Positions 36,647 to 46,225 are shown, counted from the first letter of the stretch. The stretch is DNA of 64,000 nucleotides from Bacteroidota bacterium (GCA_947460595.1 CANHGS010000019.1:1-64000), one strand, 5' to 3'. The notes: generated from the sequence alone by a model not told the origin. Made by a program: numbers and translations.

Positions 36647-38056
36647 ATGAAAAAATTTTTTGTATTGGCGCTAGCTAGCGCCTTTGTATTTGGTTGTACC
36701 AAGAAAACGGAAATTACCGAAACCATAGTCCCCTATGTGCACGTGCCAGTTAAATATACCATCAAGGAAGATTTTGAAATGGGTTCAAAAGCCGCTTATG
36801 CTGTAGCAGATGTATCTATTAAAACAGGTACATGGAATTTTGATGATGGTCTGTTGGGAAGTACTGCCGCTGATATAAAAAATGAGCTTCAATCTGTTAG
36901 ATTAAGAACGGGTAAAATAGGAATGAACTATGACGTAGATAGTATCAATACGCTAGTCATTAATCATGCACAATATGGTAATGATGCTGCTTCAGTAGTT
37001 TCTCTATGGATATCTGATGACAAGGGTACTACCTATACGCAGTTGGGATCCAATTTGAATACCAATACCAAAACATTTGTTTCCGATACTTTTAAGATTA
37101 CTGTTACTAAGCCAGTTAGATTTCAAATTAGGAAAACCGGTACAACAAGGGTCAATATTGATGATGTTATTTTTATTGGAGCAGGAAACCCTGGAATTGT
37201 TTTCAAAGAAGTAGTGGATAATGTAAAAGACACGGTTAACTATTCAACACCTGCACCTGGTAGAGGCTTTCCTAATGGGTCCGGAATAGACGTTCCACCT
37301 GTTGACGGAGATAATAGTAACTTGCTTTTTGGTAACCCTTCAAATGCAACTTCCACTAGCGTTGCAATTGAAAATTATTTGGTAGATTTTAAATATTTTA
37401 CCACCTCTCATAGTAGTTCAAGAAATACACCAAATTGGGTGTCTTGGCATTTAGATGCTTCTAATGTGGGAAGTACGTCTAGACAAGATAATTTTGCTGC
37501 ATTTACAGGATTTCCAACTGATTTTTACCAAGTACAGAGCAATAGTTATAGTGGATCAGGTTTTGACAGAGGGCATAATTGCCCTTCGGCAGATAGAACC
37601 AGTTCTGTAGAAGCTAATTCTGCAACATTCCTAATGCCTAATATGATTCCACAAGCCCCCAATAATAACCAACAAACCTGGGCATCTTTAGAAACCTATT
37701 TAAGGACTGAAATGCAAAAAGGCTACGAGGTTTATATTATTATGGGTAGTTATGGAAAAGGCGGTACAGGTTCTAATGGTTATGCAGAAACCGTTAATAA
37801 CGGCAAAGTGGTTGTTCCTAAAAGAGTTTGGAAAGTAGCAGTGATTCTTCCTGTTGGTAATGCAGACCTTTCTAGGGTGGATGCTACTACTAAAGTCTTG
37901 GCAATAGATACACCAAACGAAAACGTTATTGACGCTGACTGGAAAAAATATATTACAACCATTGATGCTATTGAAAAAGCTACGTCTTATGACTTATTGT
38001 CTAAATTGCCTGTAAACCTTCAAAAAACTTTACAAGCAAAAATCTATATTCCTTAA
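36647..38056 (+). CDS. Lipoprotein DNA/RNA non-specific endonuclease
   Basis: A 469-residue lipoprotein with lipobox FVFGC (lipidated Cys at about residue 17). Residues ~40-180 form a beta-rich jelly-roll-like domain (FEMGSKAAYA ... FQIRKTGTTRVNIDDVIFIG) that may bind substrate or surface. The C-terminal half is a beta-beta-alpha metal nuclease of the Serratia NucA type, with the motif FDRGHNCPSADR (catalytic His in DRGH) and a downstream Asn-rich metal-site helix (FLMPNMIPQAPNNNQQTW). It likely digests extracellular DNA/RNA for nutrients or defence. Monocistronic, with a strong terminator at 38074-38106. Confidence 0.88.
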   Translation: MKKFFVLALASAFVFGCTKKTEITETIVPYVHVPVKYTIKEDFEMGSKAAYAVADVSIKTGTWNFDDGLLGSTAADIKNELQSVRLRTGKIGMNYDVDSINTLVINHAQYGNDAASVVSLWISDDKGTTYTQLGSNLNTNTKTFVSDTFKITVTKPVRFQIRKTGTTRVNIDDVIFIGAGNPGIVFKEVVDNVKDTVNYSTPAPGRGFPNGSGIDVPPVDGDNSNLLFGNPSNATSTSVAIENYLVDFKYFTTSHSSSRNTPNWVSWHLDASNVGSTSRQDNFAAFTGFPTDFYQVQSNSYSGSGFDRGHNCPSADRTSSVEANSATFLMPNMIPQAPNNNQQTWASLETYLRTEMQKGYEVYIIMGSYGKGGTGSNGYAETVNNGKVVVPKRVWKVAVILPVGNADLSRVDATTKVLAIDTPNENVIDADWKKYITTIDAIEKATSYDLLSKLPVNLQKTLQAKIYIP

Positions 38057-38073
38057 TTTAATTTGCTCAAAGA

Positions 38074-38106
38074 AAGCCTCACCAGAATAGACTGGTGGGG
38101 CTTTTT
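38074..38106 (+). terminator. Rho-independent terminator of the nuclease gene
   Basis: A stem AAGCCTCACCAG with CTGGTGGGGCTT (one G-T pair), a 6-base loop (AATAGA) and a trailing TTTTT run, 18 bp after the nuclease stop codon. All features of an intrinsic terminator are present. Confidence 0.88.
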
Positions 38107-38161
38107 AGTTAAATATAAGTAAACAAGTGTAGGATATTAGATATGGATATTCAGGTTCAAC

Positions 38162-38171
38162 CGTTTGCGCA
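38162..38171 (+). promoter_or_regulatory. CGTTTGCGCA motif upstream of the GH35 gene
   Basis: The 10 bp CGTTTGCGCA, flanked as TCAAC before and AG after, lies 70 bp upstream of the beta-galactosidase start. An identical copy precedes the FHS transporter gene (44932-44941). The TTGCGCAA centre is palindromic, as in LacI-family operators. No LacI gene lies in the window. Confidence 0.4.
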
Positions 38172-38240
38172 AGATAAATCTGGGAAATAGCCGGATTTTT
38201 TAGTAGCATTGGTAAGTTTTTGACCAATTAATCTATTGAT

Positions 38241-40073
38241 ATGAAATACATTCTTGGACTTATTTGCTTACTGCAATGGAATGCTTTTACGGCTAGTGCA
38301 CAAACAAGTTCTAAACCTGCAGTAACACACCAGTTCAAACTGGGTAAAGAAGACTTTTTACTAGACGGTAAACCCTATCAAATTATCAGCGGAGAAATGC
38401 ACCCTGCAAGGATTCCGCGAGGGTATTGGCGCCATAGAATCCAGATGGCCAAAGCCATGGGTTGCAATACCATTGCGGCCTACATCTTTTGGAATTTTCA
38501 TGAGACTACAGAAGGGGTATTTGATTTCAAATCCAATAACAAGGATATAGCGGCATTTGTGAAACTCTGCCAAGAAGAAGGGATGTGGGTGATTTTTAGA
38601 CCAGGCCCCTATGTGTGTGCAGAATGGGATTTTGGTGGCATACCATCTTATCTATTAAAAATTCCAGACATTAAAGTGCGTTGCATGGATCCTAGGTACA
38701 TGTCTGCTGCTACAAAGTATATTAATCGCCTAGCCAAAGAAGTTGTGAACCTGCAAGTAAGTAAGGGTGGTCCTATTTTGATGGTGCAGGTAGAGAATGA
38801 ATACGGTAGTTATGGCAATGACAAAGTTTATATGGAGACCTTGCGTAAGCTTTGGGTGAATAATGGATTTACGGTTCCTTTCTATACTTCTGATGGAGCA
38901 ACGCCCTATATGTTAGACGCTGGAAATATTGACGGTGCAGCTATTGGTCTGGATAGTGGCGGTAATGATGGCGATTTTGCACAAGCCAAAAAACACAATC
39001 CCAACGTGCCCGCTTTTAGTGGAGAAACTTATCCCGGTTGGTTAACCCATTGGGGTGAAAAATGGGCTAAGCCTGATACCAATGATTTGAAAAAAGAAAT
39101 GACGTATTTGCTGGAGCACAAAAAGTCTTTTAACCTTTATGTAATTCATGGGGGTACCAATTTTGGTTTTACTGCTGGAGCAAATGCTTTTTCTCCTACC
39201 CAATATCAGCCCGATATTACCAGTTACGATTATGATTCACCTATTAGCGAGCAAGGTATTGCTACGCCCAAATATTACATGCTAAGAAGAATGATTCAGG
39301 CATATACAACCAAACCTTTGCCTGCTATTCCTGCTCCGTTAAAAACCATTACCATAGCGCCTTTAGAATTGAAACAAGTAGCTTCTATTTGGGATTATCA
39401 GTTACCAGCTATCGCTTCAGCGCAACCAAAAACTTTTGAAACATTGGGTCAAAATCAAGGGATGGCTATTTATAAAACCACACTCATTGGGCACAAATCA
39501 GGTAAGTTAAAAATATGGGAGCCACATGATTATGCCTTAGTTTTTTTGAATGGAAAATTTATTGATACGGTTTACAGAGATGGTGGAAATTGGGAAGTGC
39601 TTTTGCCAAAATCTGATGTTAAAAATCCTTTATTAGAAATTGTGATGGAAGGGATGGGGCATATTAATTTTGCGCAGTTTATGCACGATAGAAAGGGTAT
39701 TACCGATAGGGTTACACTCAATGGTATGACACTCATGAATTGGCAAACTACCTTACTTCCCATGGATGAAGCTTTTATAGCCAAGCATCCTCCTGTTGCA
39801 GTTAACAAGCCCATTACGGATAAGCTTTGCCATTTTTATAAAGCCCAATTTAATTTAAGCGAAACAGGGGATACCTATTTTGACCTGTCTAAATATAGTA
39901 AGGGTATGGTCTATGTAAATGGTCATAACCTTGGTAGGTATTGGAATATTGGACCTCAACAAAAAATATTCTGCCCTGCGCAATGGTTGAAAAAAGGCAA
40001 CAATGAGATCATTGTTTTTGACTTATTACAAACATCGGCAGCAGCAGTTTCTGCTGCTGCCACTTTAGAATAA
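38241..40073 (+). CDS. Beta-galactosidase (GH35)
   Basis: A 610-residue secreted enzyme with a signal peptide ending near residue 20 (ASAQ). The GH35 barrel begins at YQIISGEMHPARIPR. The catalytic acid/base is E187 in VENEYGSYG and the nucleophile is E262 in FSGETYPGW. C-terminal jelly-roll domains (~400-600), including YVNGHNLGRYWNIGPQQ, complete the typical family length. It releases terminal beta-linked galactose in the periplasm. It starts a two-gene run with the GH20 enzyme 19 bp downstream, so the pair can strip Gal-HexNAc units exposed by sialidase. Confidence 0.93.
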   Translation: MKYILGLICLLQWNAFTASAQTSSKPAVTHQFKLGKEDFLLDGKPYQIISGEMHPARIPRGYWRHRIQMAKAMGCNTIAAYIFWNFHETTEGVFDFKSNNKDIAAFVKLCQEEGMWVIFRPGPYVCAEWDFGGIPSYLLKIPDIKVRCMDPRYMSAATKYINRLAKEVVNLQVSKGGPILMVQVENEYGSYGNDKVYMETLRKLWVNNGFTVPFYTSDGATPYMLDAGNIDGAAIGLDSGGNDGDFAQAKKHNPNVPAFSGETYPGWLTHWGEKWAKPDTNDLKKEMTYLLEHKKSFNLYVIHGGTNFGFTAGANAFSPTQYQPDITSYDYDSPISEQGIATPKYYMLRRMIQAYTTKPLPAIPAPLKTITIAPLELKQVASIWDYQLPAIASAQPKTFETLGQNQGMAIYKTTLIGHKSGKLKIWEPHDYALVFLNGKFIDTVYRDGGNWEVLLPKSDVKNPLLEIVMEGMGHINFAQFMHDRKGITDRVTLNGMTLMNWQTTLLPMDEAFIAKHPPVAVNKPITDKLCHFYKAQFNLSETGDTYFDLSKYSKGMVYVNGHNLGRYWNIGPQQKIFCPAQWLKKGNNEIIVFDLLQTSAAAVSAAATLE

Positions 40074-40092
40074 AATCTATTAAATAGCTACC

Positions 40093-42384
40093 ATGAAATA
40101 TTTCTTTTTTGCACTATTGTTGTTCATGAATTGCCAAAACCTTTTGGCTCAGGAGCCGGCTATCATTCCCAAACCGGTATCTCTTAAAATGGAATCAGGT
40201 GTCTTTGTCTTAGACGCTTCAACAAGTATTAAAGCAGATCAAAAACAAACAGCACTGCAACCTGTGATTAGTTTTTTACGCAATTCTATTAAGACAATTA
40301 CTGGAATTGAATTGCCAGTTTCAACTGTTGGAAAAACTATTGTGCTACAATTGAACAAGCTAGCAGAAATTGGTGAGGAAGGATATTTGATGGGGGTACA
40401 AACTAATAATATTATCATACAAGCTAATACCAACGCGGGTTTAATTTATGGTATTCAGTCTTTATTACAAACCCTTCCTGCTATTAGAACCAATGCAGTG
40501 TTGCAAATTCCGTGTATGCAAATCAAAGACTATCCTAGGTTCCAATATCGTGGAATGCATTTAGACGTGAGCCGTCATTTCTTTGGGCCTGATTTAGTAA
40601 AGCAATACATTGATTTGTTAGCATCTTATAAAATGAATCGCTTTCATTGGCATTTGGTGGATGATCAAGGTTGGCGACTAGAAATTAAGAAATATCCTTT
40701 GTTGACAAATGTTGGCGCATGGCGAGTAGACTACACTGATCAAGTTTGGGGCAATCGTCCACAGGCTAAAACGGGAGAGCCAGCAACCTATGGAGGTTAT
40801 TATACCCAAGAACAGGTTAAAGAAATCATTGCTTATGCTGCTCAAAGAAATGTAACCATTGTACCCGAGATTGAAATGCCTGGTCACGTGGCATCTGGTA
40901 TTGCGGCATATCCTACGCTTAGTTGTAACAAGCAATTTCAGTTACCCATGACAGGTGGCAATTACACCAATATGTCTTCAAATTATTGTGCGGGTAATGA
41001 TTCTGTGTATCAGTTTATTGACAATGTTTTGGATGAAGTAGTCAAACTATTTCCATCAACCTATATTCATTTGGGTGGAGATGAAGTTGACAAAGACCCT
41101 TGGAAAAAATGTGCGGTATGTCAAGCCAAGATTCAAAAAGAAAATTTGAAAGATGAGAATGGCTTGCAAAGTTATTTTATGAAAAGGGTAGAAATTATGC
41201 TCAAGAAACGGAATAGAAAAATGATTGGTTGGGATGAAATATTGGAAGGTGGTTTAGCGCCAGATGCAACGGTTATGAGTTGGCGCGGAGAAGCCGGAGG
41301 CATAGAAGCTGCTAAGATGAAACACCAAGTAGTGATGACTCCCGGTAAGCCAGTTTATTTTGATCATTATCAGGCTGGTCCAGAAGGGGAACCTATTGCC
41401 ATTGGCGGGATGAATACATTGAAAATGGTCTATGATTATGAACCCATTCCCAAAGAACTCTCCAGCACTGAATCAGCTTTTGTAATGGGGGCACAGGCCA
41501 ATCTCTGGACAGAATTTATAACCACTGCCGCACAAGTGCAGTATATGGTGCTTCCAAGAATGTTGGCTTTGTCTGAAGTTTTATGGACGCCAAAATCTGC
41601 CAAGAACTGGGATGGTTTTAACCAACGGTTGCCCCAGCAGTTTAAGGCATTTGGTCAGCGCGGGCTCAATTATAGCGCTGGAAATTTTGCAGTTGATATT
41701 AAGCCTTATGCAGAAAATGGGAAACTCTATGTTGCCTTAAGTACTGAAATTAAGGATGCCAAAATTTGGTATACTACTGATGGTGCTGAACCAAATCTTC
41801 AAAGCCAATTGTACACTGGCCCTATAGCAGTTCAATCTACTAAATGGATCAAAGCCAAGCTCTCGGTGAATAATAGTATGAAGGGTTTGCAAGCAGCCAA
41901 ACAATATTTTTCAATGCATCAAGCTGTAGGTAAAACAGTTACTTATGTCAAACCCTATAGCAAGTATTATCCTGCTGCTGGACCTAACACCTTAACCGAT
42001 GGTGTTAGGGGTACAGATGCCATTGGGAAAAACTGGCATGGATTTACCGATGGTGATTTGATAGCTACCATTGATTTGGGTGAAGTAAAGCAGGTACAAA
42101 CGATTTCTCTGGGTTGTTTGCAGCATTATAAGGATTGGATTTTTTTGCCTTCTTCCGTGCAATTTGAAGTATCAACAGATGGAACCAATTTTACTATATT
42201 AGGTTCAGTTCCAAGTCCTGTAACCATAGAAGAAAGGAGTGTCATGCATGATTTTAAAATCAATGCCCCTTCAACTCCTATTCGGTTTATTAGGGTCCAT
42301 GCAAAGAATAATCTTTGCCCCAAGGGACATAGCGGAGAAGGCAAGCCCGGTTGGATTTTTGCGGATGAATTGGTAGTGGAATAA
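40093..42384 (+). CDS. Beta-N-acetylhexosaminidase (GH20) with C-terminal discoidin-like domain
   Basis: A 763-residue secreted enzyme; a signal peptide ends near residue 20 (LLAQ). The GH20b domain covers ~25-145. The GH20 barrel starts at YRGMHLDVSRHF and has FHWHLVDDQGWRLEIKKYP, the EIEMPGH loop and the catalytic pair D330-E331 in HLGGDE. The C-terminal ~130 residues (after KPYSKYYPAAG) resemble an F5/8-type carbohydrate-binding fold. It removes terminal GlcNAc or GalNAc. Unlike the nan-locus GH20, it keeps the canonical DDQGWR signature and has no esterase domain. Confidence 0.93.
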   Translation: MKYFFFALLLFMNCQNLLAQEPAIIPKPVSLKMESGVFVLDASTSIKADQKQTALQPVISFLRNSIKTITGIELPVSTVGKTIVLQLNKLAEIGEEGYLMGVQTNNIIIQANTNAGLIYGIQSLLQTLPAIRTNAVLQIPCMQIKDYPRFQYRGMHLDVSRHFFGPDLVKQYIDLLASYKMNRFHWHLVDDQGWRLEIKKYPLLTNVGAWRVDYTDQVWGNRPQAKTGEPATYGGYYTQEQVKEIIAYAAQRNVTIVPEIEMPGHVASGIAAYPTLSCNKQFQLPMTGGNYTNMSSNYCAGNDSVYQFIDNVLDEVVKLFPSTYIHLGGDEVDKDPWKKCAVCQAKIQKENLKDENGLQSYFMKRVEIMLKKRNRKMIGWDEILEGGLAPDATVMSWRGEAGGIEAAKMKHQVVMTPGKPVYFDHYQAGPEGEPIAIGGMNTLKMVYDYEPIPKELSSTESAFVMGAQANLWTEFITTAAQVQYMVLPRMLALSEVLWTPKSAKNWDGFNQRLPQQFKAFGQRGLNYSAGNFAVDIKPYAENGKLYVALSTEIKDAKIWYTTDGAEPNLQSQLYTGPIAVQSTKWIKAKLSVNNSMKGLQAAKQYFSMHQAVGKTVTYVKPYSKYYPAAGPNTLTDGVRGTDAIGKNWHGFTDGDLIATIDLGEVKQVQTISLGCLQHYKDWIFLPSSVQFEVSTDGTNFTILGSVPSPVTIEERSVMHDFKINAPSTPIRFIRVHAKNNLCPKGHSGEGKPGWIFADELVVE

Positions 42385-42410
42385 AAACTTAAGAGTTGAT
42401 TAATAAAAAA

Positions 42411-43574
42411 TTATTGTTTTTCTAATAAATACTCAAGTAGCAAAGTCTTATTATAGGTAGGGCAAGAAAAGTTGAAATAATAGGGCGCGCCTTGAATTGA
42501 AAATAATTTTTTGGGGGCGTTTGACATTAGACCAGATCCCCTTGCTTGGAAAAAAGGAAAGGAGCGTTGATTGCTACGCTCAAATGTTTGTAGGTCTCTA
42601 ATTTCAATGGGATTTACCAATTTTCCGCCTAATCTAAGTATAGCGGTGGATAGAATTATTTTATCCATGATATTTACTGGCTGGCCTAATAAATAGGTTG
42701 CATCTGCTATTAACTGTTGCTTATAAGGAGAAAATGCGGGTATATCATACGCATGAAGTAAACGAGCTATATGGTAAATGAGTACAGATGATCTAGCATA
42801 CCAAGGTGAGATGTATTCTGGATGAAATATATAATCCCTATTGCGAACATTTTCTAATAATAATATTAGTGTTGCTTCATCTTGCTTTCCAAAATCCTGT
42901 TTTTTTCCTAACAAGTAATACATGAGATTCGTTTGAACACAAAAGTCAAAATCAATCCCCATTTTTGATCCTAAAAAAGTGCTATATGCGGGTAAATCTC
43001 TATACTTTTTAAAAGTATTATTGATTTTTTTTGTACTCAAATTTGAGGCTTTGATTAATTTTTTTTGAAATGATTCCAATACACTATCTGGATGTTTTGA
43101 AGTCATAAAGATCATGACACAATCATCTGCATCTTCCCCTGAACTTAATTGCTTTTTAAAGTATTTTAGGAAAAGGGAGTTTGGCATAAAGGTATTGTCA
43201 GCTGGAAAAAATTCATAAAAGCCACCTTTTTTTTTATTTAAAAAATTGGGGTAGCATTTAGCTGCATTTTTAACAATGGTATCAATGCCCAATTGTTGTT
43301 TTGGGTTCAATTTTACGGCAAGGTTTTTTAGCGTAAAACTTGTGATTGCCGTAAAGTATACATTATTGTCAGGTTTTCTATTTATTGGCCAAGCCCCCCA
43401 TTCGCGAAAAGACGGAAACATGCCATCAAAAAAATCTGGGTGATTGCTTTGTACTTGATCTTTTGCAATGCGCTCTAGTAATTGGACAATTAATAAACTA
43501 TCAGATGTTCCGCTAGCAAAAGAAGGCATCTGGATCAAGGCCAGCAGTATTATTAAAAGCCAATATTTTTTCAT
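42411..43574 (-). CDS. Secreted protein, possible alpha/alpha-toroid fold, unknown function
   Basis: A 387-residue protein; the ATG at 43574 (MKKYWLLIILL) gives a clean signal peptide ending near residue 20 (SFAS), and longer starts are unlikely. The protein is helix-rich with spaced aromatic pairs (FREWGAWPINR, FDFCVQTNLMYYLLG, YISPWYARSSVLIYHIARLL). It carries GEDADDCVMIF, which resembles the DxDD-type helix start seen in alpha/alpha-toroid proteins. I do not recognise a family with confidence. It is 34 bp downstream of the FHS sugar transporter and probably cotranscribed, so a role in glycan handling is possible. Confidence 0.6.
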   Translation of the reverse strand: MKKYWLLIILLALIQMPSFASGTSDSLLIVQLLERIAKDQVQSNHPDFFDGMFPSFREWGAWPINRKPDNNVYFTAITSFTLKNLAVKLNPKQQLGIDTIVKNAAKCYPNFLNKKKGGFYEFFPADNTFMPNSLFLKYFKKQLSSGEDADDCVMIFMTSKHPDSVLESFQKKLIKASNLSTKKINNTFKKYRDLPAYSTFLGSKMGIDFDFCVQTNLMYYLLGKKQDFGKQDEATLILLLENVRNRDYIFHPEYISPWYARSSVLIYHIARLLHAYDIPAFSPYKQQLIADATYLLGQPVNIMDKIILSTAILRLGGKLVNPIEIRDLQTFERSNQRSFPFFQARGSGLMSNAPKKLFSIQGAPYYFNFSCPTYNKTLLLEYLLEKQ

Positions 43575-43608
43575 GGATCCAAAAATACAGAATCCCATCA
43601 AACCAGCC

Positions 43609-44874
43609 TTATTTGCCAGCCTTATGTCCTTTGATGGCATAATATAAAATGTACAAATAAGCGGGTACCATGCAAACCATAAAAGACATGGAATTGCTCA
43701 AGATTTCCTTGTCTTTTAAGGTGGTATACAATAATGGAATTATGGCTCCGCCTGCAATACCTGTGATAAGTAAGGCTGAACCAGTTTTGGTAAATCGTCC
43801 CAAACCACTGATGGCCAATGGAAAAATAGCGGGCCACATGAGCGCATTTGAAAGTCCTAATAAAGCAATAAAACTAATGGCTAAATAACCTGTTGTGGCA
43901 AAAGCTAATAAGCTGAAAATAATACCAGACACTGCAGAAATGGCCAATGCTTTTTGTTGTGTCAAATATTTTGGAATAGTGAAGATGCCAATGATATAGC
44001 CCAATAGCATGGAGAAAAGTGTGAATGTTGTAAAGTACTTGGTTTCATCTAGGGGCATACCCATTTCTCTGCCATAAGCACCAATAGCATCGCCCGCCAT
44101 TACTTCAGCTCCAACATATAAAAACAAACAGAGTACTCCTAATAATAAATGTGGAAAGGCAAGCACAGAATTTTTTTCTACAGCTGATTTGTCTGTGGCG
44201 TCTTCCTGATCCGTATCAATTTCAGGCAGTGCTGATTTTTTAATCATGAATGCCAACAAAACCAATACCACGGTCATAATAATATATGGCGTTATCACCC
44301 TTCCTGCTAGTTCATTTAACAAGCTTTCCTTTACAGCAGGGTCATTTGTTTGGCTAATGGCCAATTCAATACTTCCTGCATTTTTCAAAACTAGTGCGCC
44401 TAAAATGATGGGGCTCAGCATACCGGCTATCTTATTACAGATGCCCATGATACTAATTCTCTTGGCGGCACTCTCTATTGGTCCAACTATGCTGATATAA
44501 GGATTGCTAGCAGTTTGCAGCAAAGCCAAACCCATTCCTTGAATAAAGAGTCCGGTTAGGAATAATCCAAAACTTCTTGCATTAGCCGCAGGAACAAATA
44601 CAATAGAGCCAATAGCCATGACTAAGAGTCCCAAAGACATTCCGTTTTTAAATCCTGTTTTTTTCAGGATCATAGAAGAGGGAATGGCTAAGAAAAAATA
44701 AGCCATATAAAATGCAAAAGTGACAAAGAAAGCCTGAATATCATTATTCAGTTGGCAAGCTAGTTTTAAAAATGGGATGAGTGTACCATTTAGCCAGGTA
44801 ACAAATCCAAAGACAAAGAATAAAATGCCAATGATAACAATAGCGTATTGGTTTTCTTTTTTTGCAGTTTGCAT
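43609..44874 (-). CDS. FHS-family MFS sugar permease (FucP/NagP-like)
   Basis: A 421-residue inner-membrane transporter with 12 helices. The first helix context (FVTWLNGTLIPFLKLACQLNN) and the segment GLFIQGMGLALLQTASNPYI are diagnostic of the fucose:H+ symporter (FHS) group, which in Bacteroidota includes glucose/galactose and N-acetylglucosamine (NagP) carriers. A conserved ICNKIAGMLSPIILGALV follows. Given adjacent GH35 and GH20 genes, galactose or GlcNAc is the likeliest substrate (inference). A CGTTTGCGCA motif lies 58 bp upstream of its start. Confidence 0.85.
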   Translation of the reverse strand: MQTAKKENQYAIVIIGILFFVFGFVTWLNGTLIPFLKLACQLNNDIQAFFVTFAFYMAYFFLAIPSSMILKKTGFKNGMSLGLLVMAIGSIVFVPAANARSFGLFLTGLFIQGMGLALLQTASNPYISIVGPIESAAKRISIMGICNKIAGMLSPIILGALVLKNAGSIELAISQTNDPAVKESLLNELAGRVITPYIIMTVVLVLLAFMIKKSALPEIDTDQEDATDKSAVEKNSVLAFPHLLLGVLCLFLYVGAEVMAGDAIGAYGREMGMPLDETKYFTTFTLFSMLLGYIIGIFTIPKYLTQQKALAISAVSGIIFSLLAFATTGYLAISFIALLGLSNALMWPAIFPLAISGLGRFTKTGSALLITGIAGGAIIPLLYTTLKDKEILSNSMSFMVCMVPAYLYILYYAIKGHKAGK

Positions 44875-44931
44875 ATTTGATTAAGTTAGGAATTTAAATT
44901 ACTGAATAAGCATCAAATAGACTTGGACAAT

Positions 44932-44941
44932 CGTTTGCGCA
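44932..44941 (-). promoter_or_regulatory. CGTTTGCGCA motif upstream of the FHS transporter
   Basis: Identical 10 bp to the motif before the GH35 gene, preceded here by ACAAT (TCAAC there). It lies in the promoter region of the leftward transporter. A shared regulator for the GH35-GH20 and transporter units is inferred. Confidence 0.4.
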
Positions 44942-45067
44942 GTGCTTTCAAGACCAATTAGGGGGAGAGCGTATGATGAAAATATTTAATTAGACAGAAG
45001 TAGTATTGCCAATTGGCAGCAGTCTACCTAGTATTGGAACAAGAAAGTCCACATTGCTCTTTAGTTT

Positions 45068-45937
45068 TTAGATGTTAATTGATTTAATAATTGCCATTAC
45101 ATCTTCCTCTCCCAATCCTTGATCATAGGCTTGCTGAAAGCTATTGATTAATGGGTTAGATAATTTACTTTCTAAGCCAGCATCTTTTGCAAGTCCAAGG
45201 TCTTTGACTAAATGCTTTAGTGCAAAGGCGGCGGGGAATTGTTCCTGTAAAATAGCGCTTGTTTTTAATTTACTGAGTCCATTTCCAAGTGCACCTTCAT
45301 TGATAATTGTCAACATATTTTCTGGACTAATGCCATTTTTTTGTGCAAACAAAACGGCTTCTGCCAAACCTTGGATGTGCAGACCTAACAAATAATTATT
45401 GGCCAATTTAGCACTGCTTCCAAAACCTGGCCCACCCAAAAAAATAGACATTTTTCCCAAGACATCAAATAGGGGTTTGGCTTTTGCATAGTTTTCAGGA
45501 CTTCCACCTACTAAGATCAATAAAGTTCCATCCTGTGCTGGTTTAACACTACCAGAAACTGGGGCTTCCAAGAATTCCAAACCTTGTTTCTGAGTTATGG
45601 TAGAAAGGTATCTTGAAGTTGCTGGCGCTACTGTGCTCATGTCTATTAAAAGTTTACCCTGTTGATTTGCAAGGTCTTTTGACAATAATCCATCAGGGCC
45701 TTCAAATACAGCTTTAACTGCTGCATCATTGGATAACATGGTAAATACAATGTCAGCATTAGCTACAACCATTGCTGGATTTTGGACAGAAATGGCACCA
45801 GCTGCTATTAAAGCAGTTTCTTTTTCTCTACTTCTGTTATACACAGTTACTGGGTATCCCGCTTTCAATAAATTACCAGCCATGGGGTTACCCATATTGC
45901 CTAGACCAATCCAACCAATCTTCAAATTGTTTTCCAT
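45068..45937 (-). CDS. 3-hydroxyisobutyrate dehydrogenase-family oxidoreductase
   Basis: A 289-residue cytoplasmic NAD(P)-dependent beta-hydroxyacid dehydrogenase. The Rossmann fingerprint IGWIGLGNMGNPMAGNLL is at residues 7-24, with an NRS after the second strand that favours NADP(H). The substrate-binding PVSGSVKPAQDGTLLILVGG and the catalytic lysine in AKLANNYLL are intact. Family members act on 3-hydroxyisobutyrate, tartronate semialdehyde, glyoxylate or succinic semialdehyde. No neighbouring pathway gene narrows the choice. It stands alone between the sugar transporter and the phosphorelay locus. Confidence 0.85.
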   Translation of the reverse strand: MENNLKIGWIGLGNMGNPMAGNLLKAGYPVTVYNRSREKETALIAAGAISVQNPAMVVANADIVFTMLSNDAAVKAVFEGPDGLLSKDLANQQGKLLIDMSTVAPATSRYLSTITQKQGLEFLEAPVSGSVKPAQDGTLLILVGGSPENYAKAKPLFDVLGKMSIFLGGPGFGSSAKLANNYLLGLHIQGLAEAVLFAQKNGISPENMLTIINEGALGNGLSKLKTSAILQEQFPAAFALKHLVKDLGLAKDAGLESKLSNPLINSFQQAYDQGLGEEDVMAIIKSINI

Positions 45938-46087
45938 GATATTTTAACTTTTAAGTGCTACAAATTACAACATCAATTCTACTATTGAATCAGCGTAATT
46001 CATTTTCTTGATGTGCTGCTTTGCAACTAAAATATTTCCCAGCTACTGTACCTATTAGAACATTTTTCATTCTTTCTTTTTTTTAGT
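45938..46087. other. Spacer upstream of the GH16-like remnant
   Basis: No gene, hairpin or clear regulatory site is seen. It should contain the promoter of the leftward dehydrogenase gene. The whole spacer from 45938 to 46247 also holds the remnant at 46088-46225. Confidence 0.4.
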
Positions 46088-46225
46088 ACAAAGGAAATTG
46101 GAGGGTTTTATCCTACTTTAGACAATACTAAGAGTCAAAATGTATCAACATTAATAGATTGGGTTAAAGTATATAGTACTAATCAGTTGGGGCTAAGTCA
46201 ATTGTATAAGGCAAGGGAACAGTAA
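46088..46225 (+). pseudogene. Possible GH16-like C-terminal remnant
   Basis: An open frame without a start codon encodes KEIGGFYPTLDNTKSQN, then STLIDWVKVYST, and a stop. IDWV(K/R)VY at the end of a glycine-containing strand is the usual C-terminus of GH16 laminarinase-type enzymes. The rest of the gene is missing; upstream is T-rich non-coding sequence. It sits in the 310 bp spacer before the Hpt gene. The short length leaves other beta-sandwich proteins possible. Confidence 0.4.
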
